Assembly (NCBI GenBank): GCA_025677835.1
Contig: JAIXMR010000179.1
Location: 1-22,678, forward strand
Direction of reading: 5' to 3'
Length of the DNA: 22,678 nt
From: Sporodiniella umbellata
Lineage: Eukaryota > Mucoromycota > Mucoromycetes > Mucorales > Rhizopodaceae
The notes below the pieces were generated by a model. The model searched no databases, was not told the origin of the DNA, and worked only from the letters and a program-made list of their open reading frames with translations. Position numbers and translations under genes: made by a program. Positions 1 to 9,958 of the stretch are shown here, piece by piece (position 1 is the first letter of the stretch; the number at the start of each line of letters is the position of its first letter).

Positions 1-20
1 AAAGTCAAAGGTTGAATGTG

Positions 21-95
21 GATGGATGGATGGATGGATAAAAGCAGATACAATGGATTTGGATTAAACAAAACAAAACGAAACAAAACGAAATA
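21..95. repeat. Simple repeats upstream of eL34
   Basis: A GGAT-type tetranucleotide repeat of about five units lies at 21-39. It is followed at about 67-95 by an imperfect AAAAC/AAACG pentanucleotide run. Both sit within 160 bases of the eL34 start codon, so they are in its promoter or 5' leader. Seen directly; no function can be assigned. Confidence 0.8.
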
Positions 96-121
96 CTATT
101 CTACATTCAACCCATTTCGAC

Positions 122-141
122 TTTTTTTTTTTTTTTTTTTT
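122..141 (+). promoter_or_regulatory. Poly(dT) tract before eL34 start
   Basis: A run of 20 T ends 37 bases before the eL34 ATG. Homopolymer dA:dT tracts often sit in nucleosome-depleted fungal promoters, especially of ribosomal protein genes. That role is inferred here; only the tract itself is seen. Confidence 0.5.
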
Positions 142-178
142 CAACCGTTGAATTGACTAGATTTTTACAACAAATAGA

Positions 179-628
179 ATGGCTCAAAGACTTACTTATC
201 GTCGTCGTTGTTCTTACAACACCCGCTCCAACCGTGTTGTTGCTGTAAAGACTCCCGGTAAATAATGAGACAATTCGAGATTAGAAATGAGTCAAGAAAA
301 GATTAAACTTGTTTATAGGTGGAAACTTGGTCTACCAATACCAAAAGAAGCCCGTCAAGGCTCCTCGTTGTGGTGACTGTGGTGAGGCTCTTAAGGGTGT
401 AAGTTGATCTTGAATTGACAGGTTTGAATCAAACTCATTTTTATTCTTTGCTGTCTATAGCTCAAGGCTCTTCGTCCCCGTGAATTCGCTACTGTCTCCA
501 AGACCAAGAAGACTGTCAGCCGTGCCTATGGTGGATCCCGTTGTGCCCACTGTGTTAGAAACCGTATTGTCCGTGCCTTCTTGATCGAAGAACAAAAGAT
601 CGTCAAGAGAGTCCTTAAGGGTCAATAA
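179..628 (+). CDS. RPL34: 60S ribosomal protein eL34 (RPL34)
   Basis: Structural protein of the large cytosolic ribosomal subunit. The three exons are 179-257, 319-398 and 461-628, with introns 258-318 (donor GTAAAT, acceptor TATAG) and 399-460 (GTAAGT, TATAG); they join in frame to 108 aa. The N-terminus [19 protein letters not shown], the TPGGN turn at about 25-29, the SRAYGG segment and the [11 protein letters not shown] stretch near the C-terminus are hallmarks of eL34. Two CxxC pairs (C44/C47 and C81/C84) form the expected zinc-ribbon ligands. Length is slightly below the usual 114-120 aa because the lysine-rich tail is short. Codons are strongly biased to CGT, GTC, AAG and GCC, unlike the looser usage of its neighbours, as expected for a very highly expressed gene. 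The ATG follows AAATAGA and is the only sensible start. Confidence 0.97.
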
Positions 629-1518
629 GTTATTTAATACTCATATTAAAAAGAAACGAAAAATGGTCGATACACACGTCTGTAAAATACTTGATGTCTT
701 TTGGAATTATTTTCGTTTCCTTTCTTTAAAAAAAAAAAAAAAAGCAAGTGAATGTTCATTTCTGCTAATATGCAAGTAGCTATTTGCTTGCTTTATATAT
801 CAAGTTGGCTTTGGTTGTATCCAAACCGTTAATGTACGGTCGGTTTAAAGTTGTTACCAGCTTGTTTTCATTTTGTTCATTTTACAAAGGATTGTAAACA
901 ACCAGTTTAGAATTGCCCAATGGGAAAACGATCCGTGCTCTAAGATAAGCTAGACTAAACAATTTTGTATCTAACCTACATTGAGTAGATACTAGCCTTT
1001 ACTAGAGTGATTTACTGTATCTTTCAATTTGCGGCTAATATTGTCTACACTGTTATTGTGAATGAAAAGGAATGTAACTGGTTCAGAAAACTTATTTTAG
1101 TGTATCTGTGATCAAATTAAGTAGGATCTTCTAGCTTTTTTTTTGAAACACCCATCTTTATAGCCCTTTTTGGATTTTTGAAACACATTGGTGGGATATA
1201 AAAATAGCAGAAAAGAATCATTATCAGCTTTACTTGTTTTTTATTCTATTTTATTTTTTTGCAAGAATAAAATAAAATCGCCTGATAATTGAAAAAGTGA
1301 GTGAGTGAGAGAAAATAAAAAAAGCAAAGGTAAAGAAGCAGATGCATTATCGCTGGCTACCTTACACCGACTTACAACAAAAAGCAACTCATTTCGTCAT
1401 ATGCAGATTGTGTACAGCGTGACTTTTATGCTATTTTTTTTTTTTTTTTTTTTTTTTCCCTTTGTACTAGTAAGCTCTTTCCTATTTTTGATTATAAAAC
1501 ATTCCATCGAAAAAAGAC
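629..1518. other. Intergenic region eL34 to CK2 beta
   Basis: No gene is supported in these 890 bases. They hold a poly(A) run at 728-743, a TATAAAAA box-like string at 1197-1204, an 11-base-loop inverted repeat at 1248-1278 and a 24-base poly(T) run at 1434-1457. The only longer open frames here run through homopolymers and look non-coding. The region should contain the eL34 3' UTR and the CK2 beta promoter. Confidence 0.7.
1248..1278. repeat. AT-only inverted repeat
   Basis: Arms ATTTTATTTT (1248-1257) and AAAATAAAAT (1269-1278) are exact reverse complements around an 11-base loop. It lies about 240 bases upstream of the CK2 beta start. In such AT-rich DNA this can arise by chance, so no function is claimed. 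Confidence 0.4.
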
Positions 1519-2210
1519 ATGGAGGAATTCGCCGGTAAATAGGACAGACATACACTTTTACAAACCTAAGGGAACTCAACTAATCAGGGCAAAAATAGAC
1601 GACTATGTACCTATGGATTTAGATCAACCTCAAACCGTAAGTATCTTGAGCCGGCTTATGAGTCTAAATAATAAGAACCTAACTGAAATGCAAATCATAA
1701 AGTGGATTGCCTGGTTTTGCTTAGCTTCCAACCATAGATATTATGCAGAAGTCGATGAAAAGTTCATTGAGGATGCTTTCAATTTAATCGGTCTAAGCTC
1801 TCAAGTACCACTATACCGAGAAACTCTTGAGATCATCCTCAACATGGAGCCCAACGACGCCATGTACAGCCGAATTCCCGACTTGAGTTTACTTCAACCG
1901 TCAGCAGAACTACTGTATGGTTTGATTCATCAAAGATATATTATTACAAAAGACGGGCTATTACAAATGGTAATAGCTTAGCAAAATCATTTATTTGGAT
2001 CACTGATATTGAACCAACTATAGCTAGAAAAATACAAAGCTGGAGACTTTGGCAAATGCCCTAGAGTTTATTGTAACGACTGTCATCTTTTACCTTGCGG
2101 ACAACACGATATATCCAACCAAAGCTTCGTCCGCCTTTATTGTCCAAACTGCAAAGACCTATATGCCCCTCCCAACCCAAAATACAGCCGTATAGACGGT
2201 AAGGCATTTT

Positions 2211-2246
<36 letters not shown>

Positions 2247-2469
2247 ACAGAGTATTAATCTCTAGATAATGCCAGGTGCCCATTTTGGAACTACATTTCC
2301 ACATTTGTTTTTTCAATCGTTTCCTGAGTGTATCAAACAAGTTTCGCCTACCCAATATGTACCAAGGATATTTGGATTCCGTATTAATGAACTATCCCAG
2401 ACAGGACCTCGTATGCAATGGCTAAGAATGTTTCCTGATAAAGACTCGCCTGAAGAAAGCGAAGATTGA
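1519..2469 (+). CDS. CKB1: Casein kinase 2 regulatory (beta) subunit, divergent
   Basis: Regulatory subunit that dimerises and docks CK2 catalytic subunits. Proposed exons: 1519-1534, 1599-1636, 1703-1969, 2024-2198 and 2276-2469, giving 229 aa. Family landmarks in order: WIAWFC at 19-24, EVDEKFIEDAFNLIGL, VPLYRETLEIIL, LLYGLIHQRYI, LEKYKAGDFG, the zinc ribbon CPRVYC (C119, C124) and CPNC (C147, C150) with the canonical 22-residue spacing, then DGAHFGTTFPHLFF and PRIFGFRIN. The exon 4/5 junction (acceptor at 2274-2275) is set by restoring IDGAHFG. The start in a 16-base exon gives MEEFADDYVPMDLDQP, typical of an acidic fungal CK2 beta N-terminus. Oddities: the acidic loop at 65-74 reads NMEPNDAMYS and has lost most acidic residues; two extra Cys lie in the ribbon (127, 132); intron 1637-1702 is 66 nt and stop-free, so retention would give 251 aa. 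Family is certain; N-terminal exons less so. Confidence 0.92.
2213..2243 (+). repeat. Poly(A) run inside CK2 beta intron
   Basis: An uninterrupted run of about 31 A fills much of the 77-nt fourth intron (2199-2275) of the CK2 beta gene. It is transcribed as poly(A) in the pre-mRNA. Confidence 0.85.
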
Positions 2470-3454
2470 GTGGGGCTCTATGCACATAATCGATATCGCT
2501 TGACTCACCTATTTACACAAAAACTGCGAAAAATAATACACATTTGTAAATAGCAATTACCAATAGTTAAAATACTATCGCCAATTCTCCCCCTCCTCTT
2601 TTTATTATAGTTGTGTGATATTACATTTTTAAAAACGATTTATAAATACCAACACTCTTTTTTTTTTTTTTTTTTTTGATGATTTTTAGACAAGAACCAA
2701 GTTGCATTTTAACCTGTGAGTTCATTTGGTAAAGTATACATTTTTTTTTTTTTTAGAGCCTTTTTTAAACTATTGCAAAGACTCAAACTCTATCTAATTA
2801 TGTTAGCGCATCACTCACTTTGTCTTTTAGTAAAAAAAAAAAAAAAAAGTAGCACATATTAGGATATGGTAATATTAGGGTACATCTTGTTGTTTTTTTC
2901 TTTCGAAAAAGAAGGTTTCTACTCATTGCATATATACATAACACTATTATAAAATATGACTCAACAAAAAAAAAGTGTAAAGCAAGCGATACTTTATTTA
3001 GGCAAAAGATAATAAAACAGTTTATAAGCCAACACTTTACCTTTTGTTTCACAAACCAAGCAGCCCTACAAAGGATATTCCTTTTATAGTTAAGAAACAA
3101 CCATTGCCTAATTTATTCGAGGGTTGTGTAAAGCTTAATCAGGATTGAAAAATTGTTCACTAGTTTTTTTTTTAGTTGAGTTAAAACAGCAGTAAGGATG
3201 GCGGATGGGTGACAGATCATTTAGACTTCAAATGTAGAAAAGAGAATCCCAATACTTGATTTTATTCTATATGGATGCTTCTTATTTTACAATAACCCAA
3301 CGTTGTTTATTGATCTACCAGCGATTTCTCTGTAAGAGGGGACTGCATAATTTTTTATCGAAATCCCACATACCGTCAGGTAAGGTGAAACATCCAAAGC
3401 CATTGTCTGATTGGACTGATTTTTAATTCCCACCTCTTTTTCTTCATAAAGTGT
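2470..3454. other. Intergenic region CK2 beta to BRAP homologue
   Basis: No supported gene. The region holds a 20-base poly(T) run at 2658-2677, further T and A runs near 2740-2755 and 2830-2848, and AT-rich unique sequence. It should carry the CK2 beta 3' UTR and the promoter of the next gene. Confidence 0.7.
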
Positions 3455-5357
3455 ATGTTTCAATATCATTTAAAATGCATACTATATACTCCAGATACTA
3501 TTCAGTTACACACCACCTTGTTTGACAACCTTCCTGATATAAATACAAGCTCTACAGAGTATCTAAAAGATTACTGTCATCCAAAAACTAGTCAGCAGTC
3601 CAGTATACCAAGAAAGCCGTTGAGCAACAATTATCACTATACACCTCCAACGCCTATATGTTCTACAAAGCCTCAATTTTCAAAGCATTGTTTAAATGAC
3701 AAGATAGATTTTAGATTCGGTCCTATAACTTTACAGGTCATTCAGGAAAAAAAACCAGAGAAAACTATTTTTCTCGGTCATGGTGTTCTACACCTATATC
3801 GAGATCTGCTACCAATGCAAGATCATGATCTTCCTGATACTGAAATAGCTAAACAAGAATCTTCTCAACAGGACGATGGTTGCGGAAGAGTAATCTGTAT
3901 ATTAGCAGTACCAACATACATTACGAACAAAGATTTTATGCAGTTTCTCGGTTCTACAAGTAAAGACGTTTTGCAATATAGATTTATAAGGTAAGTCTTT
4001 TCTTTAGAATTTAGAAAGCTCGACAACTCAAATTGGCATGCACTTTTTTTACAGAGATTTCTCTCCCAACAAATATACTGTACTTTTAAAATTTAAGGAC
4101 AGAAGGTCAGCGTTTGCCTGTTTTGAAAAATACAATGGCAGAAGATTTAATATGATGGAGCCAGAGATTAGTCACGCAGTTTATTTACAATCCAACACGC
4201 TCGAAGCGTATACTATTCCTCAACTGTCATTTCCATATATGGATTGCACACTTTTCCAAGACTTGAATAGAGCCGAGAAAACATTAGAAGAACTGCCGAC
4301 ATGCCCAGTGTGTTTGGAGCGTATGGATGAAAGCACAACAGGCTTGCTGGGAATTCAGTGTCGACATACTGTACAGTGCGACTGTATCAATAAGTGGGGC
4401 CAAGGCTCATGCCTTGTTTGTAACTATTCTCAACGGCCAGTATTGACCAGCACTAAACAGAGACAGCAGCAATCTAAGAAGGAAGATTTAAAGCAACTAC
4501 ATACATGCAGCGAGTGCTACGAGTGTCAGTCTACTGAAAGTCTATGGATCTGCATGATTTGCGGACATATTGGATGTGGAAGATACCAGGACGCTCATGC
4601 TTATGACCATTATGTGGCTACAGGTCATTTGTACACTTTAGAGATTGAAACACAAAGGGTCTGGGACTATCTAGGGGATGGTTATGTTCATCGTCTAATA
4701 CAAAATATGGTTGATGGCGCTATCGTTGAGCTACCTCCAAACGAGATAGGTCACAGCAACAGTCACCAACAAGAAGCTCCGTTTTCAAAACCTGTTACAA
4801 CCAACCGCAAAAATACACAACTTGACACACAAACTACTAGCAGCAGTAGTAATTTAATAGAAAAGTTAGAGAACATATCCATAGACTATACCTATATGTT
4901 GACCTCACAACTTGATTCACAACGAATATATTACGAAGACCAACTAGATGCACTATCTAAACAAATACTAGATATAGAGAGTGACATGGAAACTGTTGAT
5001 CGTCGATTGGAGTGTGCTAAAGAGGTTCAAAGGACATTGAAAAAGAAAGAATCGGATATCCTTAGTATGCTGGTTGATGTTTCTAAGGAAAAAGACAAAC
5101 TAGATAAGAAAACACAAAGTGTAAAAGATAAACACATTAAAACCGAGAAAAACCTCAATGAAGAGAAAGCCGTAAGTTAAAGCATAGAGCGCTACTCTAG
5201 GGGGGAAAAGAAAAAAGTTCTAAAGCTTTATACTTAGCTAACAAAATCCTTAATAAAAAACAATGCAATGCTGAAAAAGAAAGTGGAGCACAAAGAAAAA
5301 ACAATCGAAAAGCTAAATCTTCAAGTCAAAGATCTGATGAAAGTCTTGGAAGGCTAA
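3455..5357 (+). CDS. BRAP: BRAP/Etp1-like RING and UBP-zinc-finger protein
   Basis: Homologue of BRCA1-associated protein BRAP (IMP) and yeast Etp1, a cytosolic ubiquitin-binding E3-type regulator. Exons 3455-3990, 4055-5171 and 5238-5357 give 590 aa, close to human BRAP (592). Introns are 3991-4054 (GTAAGT) and 5172-5237 (GTAAGT). Order: N-terminal region starting MFQYHLKCILYTP; RRM-like BRAP2 domain about 140-235 (VICILAVPTYIT, YTVLLKF); RING at 262-301 beginning CPVCLERMDES; UBP zinc finger about 330-395 (LWICMICGHIGCGRYQDAHA, then RVWDYLGDGYVHRLIQN); and a Lys/Glu-rich coiled coil from about 450 to the end (KSLIKNNAMLKKKVEHKEK in the last exon). The RING is unusual: the string CRHTVQCDC has Gln286 where the family normally has His as fifth zinc ligand. 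Family is secure from the RING/UBP/coiled-coil order; E3 activity is inferred and may be altered. Confidence 0.94.
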
Positions 5358-5736
5358 CTATATAATCTAAAGCGGTGGTTTTTGGCACTTTTGCTACACT
5401 TTCTATTCTTGAAATTGATGTACTAGAGCATGATTTCGATTTTTAAAAGCATCTAGTTGATTACCTTGGACAATTCTCAGTTGTAAAACACCAGCCCTTT
5501 TAATACAAAACAGCCTACGTGTCGATTTATACAAAATCAATTTAATACAACAATAAAAAAAAAAAAACCCCACCCAAATGTAAAAACAACAAGGAAAAGA
5601 TAACATTTAACAAACCATTGTTTTTCGTAAAAAAAAAAAAAAAGAGTTTGGTTTTAGAAACAACTAATAATATAAAGAAGGGAATAAAGTGATACGTTGT
5701 ATCGCCACGGTAGCCTCAGCTGGTAGATACATATTT
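5358..5736. other. Convergent 3' intergenic region
   Basis: Lies between the stop codons of the BRAP homologue (plus) and the exonuclease gene (minus). It contains AATAAA strings at 5552-5557 and 5683-5688 and A-rich runs near 5552-5566 and 5630-5643, candidate plus-strand poly(A) signals. No gene is supported. Confidence 0.6.
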
Positions 5737-7936
5737 TCATCCTCTTTTAGGATAAATGAATTTTGAGTACTTTTGTATAAAAGGATGGTTCAACTTCCAT
5801 AATTCCTCGTATATTTCCAACATACAAACGGCATCGCAAGCTAACAAAAAAAAAAGTGAGTCTTTTAAAATTTGATTCAAAAACCGTACCAGCGTAGTTG
5901 AGCTGATCTTCAGATAGAGGTCTCTGCGACCAGTTGCTTAGCTGCTGCTTTTTGTTCAAGGTACAGTGCAAATAAGTTTTCACTACAGCGGAAAGCCCAC
6001 CTCTAATTGGTTCCCCGTTTACGGAAGTTTCTGTAGGAGGCGAAGTAAGAGTGTTGAAATCCAATATGCTTTTTATCTTCCACTTTTTAGAATACTGTAG
6101 AGTTTGATGTAACGTCTTAAAATCTTCTGAAAAGCCATATACTATAAAGCCTCTTGATCAGTAACAAAAGGGGGGGGTGTATTCGTTTACCTATTTTCAA
6201 AATATCCTCGCTCTCAAACATAGACCTGAGCATACTTTCAACAGTTTTGGTGATTTCGATATCATGTGAAGAACCTAGTTTTTGAATATCTAAGAGAAAA
6301 ACGTGACCCATATCAGTGGCGATTTGAATAAGTGCTGTTGTGGTAGGGCTTCCAAAAGATGTAAATTCTGGTGCCCACTCAGTGTCTATACAAGCAATAC
6401 GGGATTGAAGCAAATGTTGTTTCATGTAAAGGAGCTTATCTCTTGAGTTTACAAACACATCAATAACAGACACAGGAAGTTTATAAAATCGTATTTCTTC
6501 ACCAACGACCGATTTTTTAAACTGATGAGTTGGCCTTGGCATGTCCACTATACTTTCTATAGGCGTATCTTGGTGGATTGAAGCCCAGTAATGATGCATA
6601 TATTCTGTTTCGTTGTATCTTTCAGCAAAATAAAGAGAGCCTTGAATGTCACAGAGATCAATCAACATTTTTACAACCACTTTGGCCAGAACTGGTTCTT
6701 TTTCACATATTCTATCGATCAAGCCATTGTAATTGGAAGACTGTTCGATGGACCAGTCCTGTTCGTTTTTCTGTTGATCTTCCCGTTTACTAATGAAATA
6801 GCATAGGGAAGCATAAGACTGATAGAGTACTATAAAGCGACACTGATCTGCTTCAGCATTCATGACTTTAGCCAGTTTGACTCCAGAGCTGGTTAATAGT
6901 TTGCGAAACTTTTTGTCCCTTAGCCAAGGAAGTTGCTTGATATTCGACGTTTTCATAGCTCTTGCCTGCTCATGCGGTACAATCTTCAACAAGTCAACGA
7001 AAACAAAACACAACTGGGTGTCAATAAAGTTTAATAATTCTTGTTGAAGGTGTGGGTGACCTGAGACCATTTGGTTTAGGTTTGCCTTTTGATCGACTGC
7101 AAATACTTGAAAAGCAAGCTCATTGATAGGAAATTGAGATAAAAGTTGAAGTTTGACAATTGCGTTTGTTGCCTGTGTTGTAAATCCTCCTTTCACCAGT
7201 CTTTGAATTAGCTCAACCCCGTTCTCTACGTTTTCGCCTTTGAAGCCAATGATAGTAGTGAGCCCAAATACGTCCATTGTATATACGATCACCTCTGGCC
7301 ATTTGACGGTACGGATCATGCCTATCAATTTGTTGTGGTGTTTACTGGACACGATGCGATCTTTGATTTTTTGAGAGGATTTTGGGTCTGATAAAAGGCT
7401 GTTTTTTCTTTCTTCTGTGGTGACACGATATATACTGGGCGGTATCGAATCCATTCCTTTCTCGCTATCTTCCTGTTTAAAGGTCAAGGTGTATATAAAG
7501 CTTGATAGAGATCCACTGAAAATGCTGACTAAATTGCGAAGATGGATTGGCCTTCTTTCGAGGTTTGCAAGGTTTTCTAAGCAACACTAAGCATACAATA
7601 AGTTAAGGTGTGCCGAAATACTTCATCTGTAACAAATCTCACAATTATGAAAGTAGAGGGATCTTCTAGGCTTTCTAAATGACTAGTCAGCTCGCCTTGA
7701 AAAGGCAGCGAAATATCTTCTGCTTTTTTAGGATCTTGAGCATCTTTGAGACGTGTGTAATTTTGAACTAGCTGGCGAGTCAAAAGCTCTGTATTCATAT
7801 GACTACATCCCTCCCGAAGTTGTTTTCGTGACAACAAAAGCAAAGCTTCGAATCTATCTGATTCCTGAGTAGACCCTAGATGCAAAGACAGACTGTCCGA
7901 AAGATGTACATTATGTTTTTCATTTTCGGTAGTCAT
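5737..7936 (-). CDS. EXD3: mut-7/EXD3-like DEDDy 3'-5' exonuclease
   Basis: Predicted 3'-5' exonuclease of the DEDDy (RNase D/WRN-like) class, closest in layout to metazoan mut-7/EXD3. Exons in reading order: 7643-7936, 6191-7586, 5890-6141 and 5737-5840, giving 681 aa. The roughly 450-residue N-terminal half is helical with no motif I recognise, as in mut-7. Exonuclease motifs: Exo I ACIDTEW (D499, E501) followed by TTTALIQIAT and VFLLDI; Exo II YGFSEDFKTL (D570); Exo III SNWSQRPL then YAACDAV (Y646, D650). All five catalytic positions are present. Splicing restores motifs II and III exactly: intron 6142-6190 (49 nt, acceptor TATAG) and intron 5841-5889 (49 nt). The first intron, 7587-7642 (GTGAG donor, CTTAAC branch site), is chosen because it is phase 0 and of typical length. 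No C-terminal Mut7-C domain is present. Relatives act in small-RNA pathways, but an RNAi role here is only inferred; general RNA or DNA trimming is equally possible. Confidence 0.86.
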
Positions 7937-8132
7937 TCTTGTTTTACTGTTTATTTACGATACGCGGCTTTGTATTTGCATATTGTGAAAAAGCCAAGCA
8001 TGTCTGGCTTTTAAACGTGTTGCCAATCTTAAAGAGGTCACATCAGGCTGAGACAAAGTTATAAACAAAAAGAAAAAAAAAAAACAAACTCTTTATAAAT
8101 AAGAACAGAAAATGCAAATCTTTTCAGATAAT

Positions 8133-9958
8133 TTATGGTGAAGTATTCCAGTTCCTTTTTTCGTAACCCTCTAGTCTCGACGTTAGCCTTTGGAAAAACC
8201 TGGTGGATATACTAGGCTCATTATTTTTGCTTCCCATAGTCGAAAATGTGCGTGGTGACATTCCCCTCGTAATAAAGTTCCCTCCCATATTTAGTCCGTC
8301 TGAGCCAAACCCTCCGAACCCAGTCAAAAAACTAGCAGGCCGCAACATAGGTGCCTTGGGTATGTTTTGCTCGTCTTCTTGAGGAGAGGAGTGATATTGT
8401 TGCCCAGAACTGTGCATAATGTCTTTTTTCATGACGGTAGATAATATAGACGAATTGGTAGATGAGCTTGTACTGGCTGACAGACTGGCTAATCCTAAGC
8501 TCTCTCGTTCTGAAGCCAAGTACTTTAGCCCTTCCACTGATTTTTTCTTATCACTACTTGTTGTTGTATCGGCAGTAATGATACGATGCCGGATCTCGTT
8601 TCTTAGACTTAGGTTTCGCTCAATCTCTTTTTGCATTTCTTGTCTAAACTCGGCGGAAAACACAGCTCCCTTATATGAATTGAAACAGTCAACATCGCCA
8701 CTTAAAAATTGACAGGAAATAGGCTGCTTTTTACCTTTGTTATTTCAGTTTCTTTTATACCCTCCTGGGACGAGACAGAGAGAGTGCGAAAACCGCTGTG
8801 AAAGCTAAGCATTTCGTCGTCTTCTAGTAACTTTGATTCGCTTAGGTTGTGGATGGTGTTCTGTGCCTGCTCTAACCTTGATGCATATTCTTGTGCTTGT
8901 ATTACCATAGCTGCTATTTTTTCTTCGTTATCTATTTGCTGCTGTTCTAGCTCTGCAATTCGTATTCTGAGCTGTTCATTTTCGCTTATAACCTATTCTT
9001 ACAAAAAGAGTTCAGTATCCCCTTGTAGCGTCTCTTTTCTTTTGGGTTTTTTTTTGTCGAAATATTACTCTTTCCAAATCTAATTGAATATTTTTTACAA
9101 GGTGTGATGTATTTGAGCTAGACTGTTTCTGCGAGGTCAGTGTTTTATCCAGCAATGATTGTAGGTTGTTGTTGACGTCTCTGGTGGCTGCTAGTTTCTG
9201 TTCGACCTCAGCTGTACATAGAGATGCAAAGGTTAGTAAGCAATCAGCTCAAAGTTAAGCTACCTAGTCTCTTTGCATAAACGCCCACTTTTGAACGCGA
9301 ATCAACCTAAAGCAGGATGCTTTAATATACATAGGGCTTTTTTGCGGGAAATTATCTCCTCAATACCATTTCTGATGCCATATCATTTAATTGTGCTCCT
9401 AAACCATCCATTTCTTTTCTAAACTTAGATAATTCCCTCCTGGCCTGGTCAAGCTCTTGCTGTAAAAAGATTCGCTCCTCCTCATCGCTATTTTCCTCGT
9501 TTCCTCCTCTTGAATGAGATGTTGGCCTTGACCTTAACTCTTCCTGGTACATTCGATTATCTCTTTCTAGTTGCTCTAACTTTCAATGCAATTGTAAGAA
9601 AAAAAAAGGGCTGTCGAAATGCAAAGTTTGTTACTTTTAGTTGAATTGCTTCGTTTGTTTCAGAAATGACCAGCCCTATGCGAGCGGCCACTTCAAGATC
9701 ATTAGCTATTGTCTGCCTCTCTCTCTCTTTGTTTATAATTATTTGGCGAAGTGTATCAATGTCGTCTACTGCATAAACTTCTCTTATAAATGAAGGTTTA
9801 TCTGATCGTCTTTGAAGATGAGTATATATCTTGATTTTACATATATGATGTATTCTTTTTTTTTTAAAAAAAAAAAGAAAGCGCTTAGTACCTTCTGGGG
9901 TTGTGCCTATACGAGCTAAACAAGGCTCTATATCACGTTGAAAATTTGCAGTAGACAT
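8133..9958 (-). CDS. Coiled-coil protein with CC1-box-like motif (possible dynein adaptor)
   Basis: Seven exons in reading order: 9892-9958, 9635-9801, 9367-9579, 9264-9306, 9069-9211, 8735-8992 and 8133-8669. They join in frame to 475 aa starting MSTANFQRDIEPCLARIG. All introns (90, 55, 60, 52, 76, 65 nt) have GT/AG ends. From about residue 34 to 270 the protein is heptad-rich coiled coil. At 57-72 the string DLEVAARIGLVISETN matches the CC1-box pattern (AAxxG in a heptad context) of dynein activating adaptors such as TRAK/HAP1, BICD and Spindly; TRAK-type proteins carry a similar AARIG. At 299-305 AVFSAEF, followed by a polar helix, could be a Spindly-like motif, but weakly. The C-terminus (about 350-475) is Ser/Gly-rich and disordered, with FGGFGSDGLNMGG. 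Cargo or dynein binding is inferred, not shown. It could instead be an unrelated coiled-coil scaffold. The acceptor of exon 2 has alternatives nearby. Confidence 0.68.

Noticed and set aside
1305..1579. Open frames on both strands around the 24-base poly(T)
   Set aside because: They depend on homopolymer Phe or Lys runs, resemble no family, and overlap the promoter and first exon of CK2 beta.
2798..3100. 100-codon minus-strand frame
   Set aside because: Runs through several poly(A)/poly(T) tracts, low complexity, no domain or splice context.
5709..5735. tRNA-like D-arm string (TAGCCTCAGCTGGTAGATA)
   Set aside because: No matching anticodon arm, T-loop (GTTCRA) or acceptor stem follows; the sequence overlaps the 3' end of the exonuclease gene.
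6578..7047. Plus-strand open frames inside the exonuclease gene
   Set aside because: Antisense shadows of a well-supported coding exon on the minus strand.
7587..7621. Shorter 35-nt intron option in the exonuclease gene (donor GTATTT)
   Set aside because: Shorter than any other intron here; the 56-nt option using GTGAG shares the acceptor and phase and is more typical.
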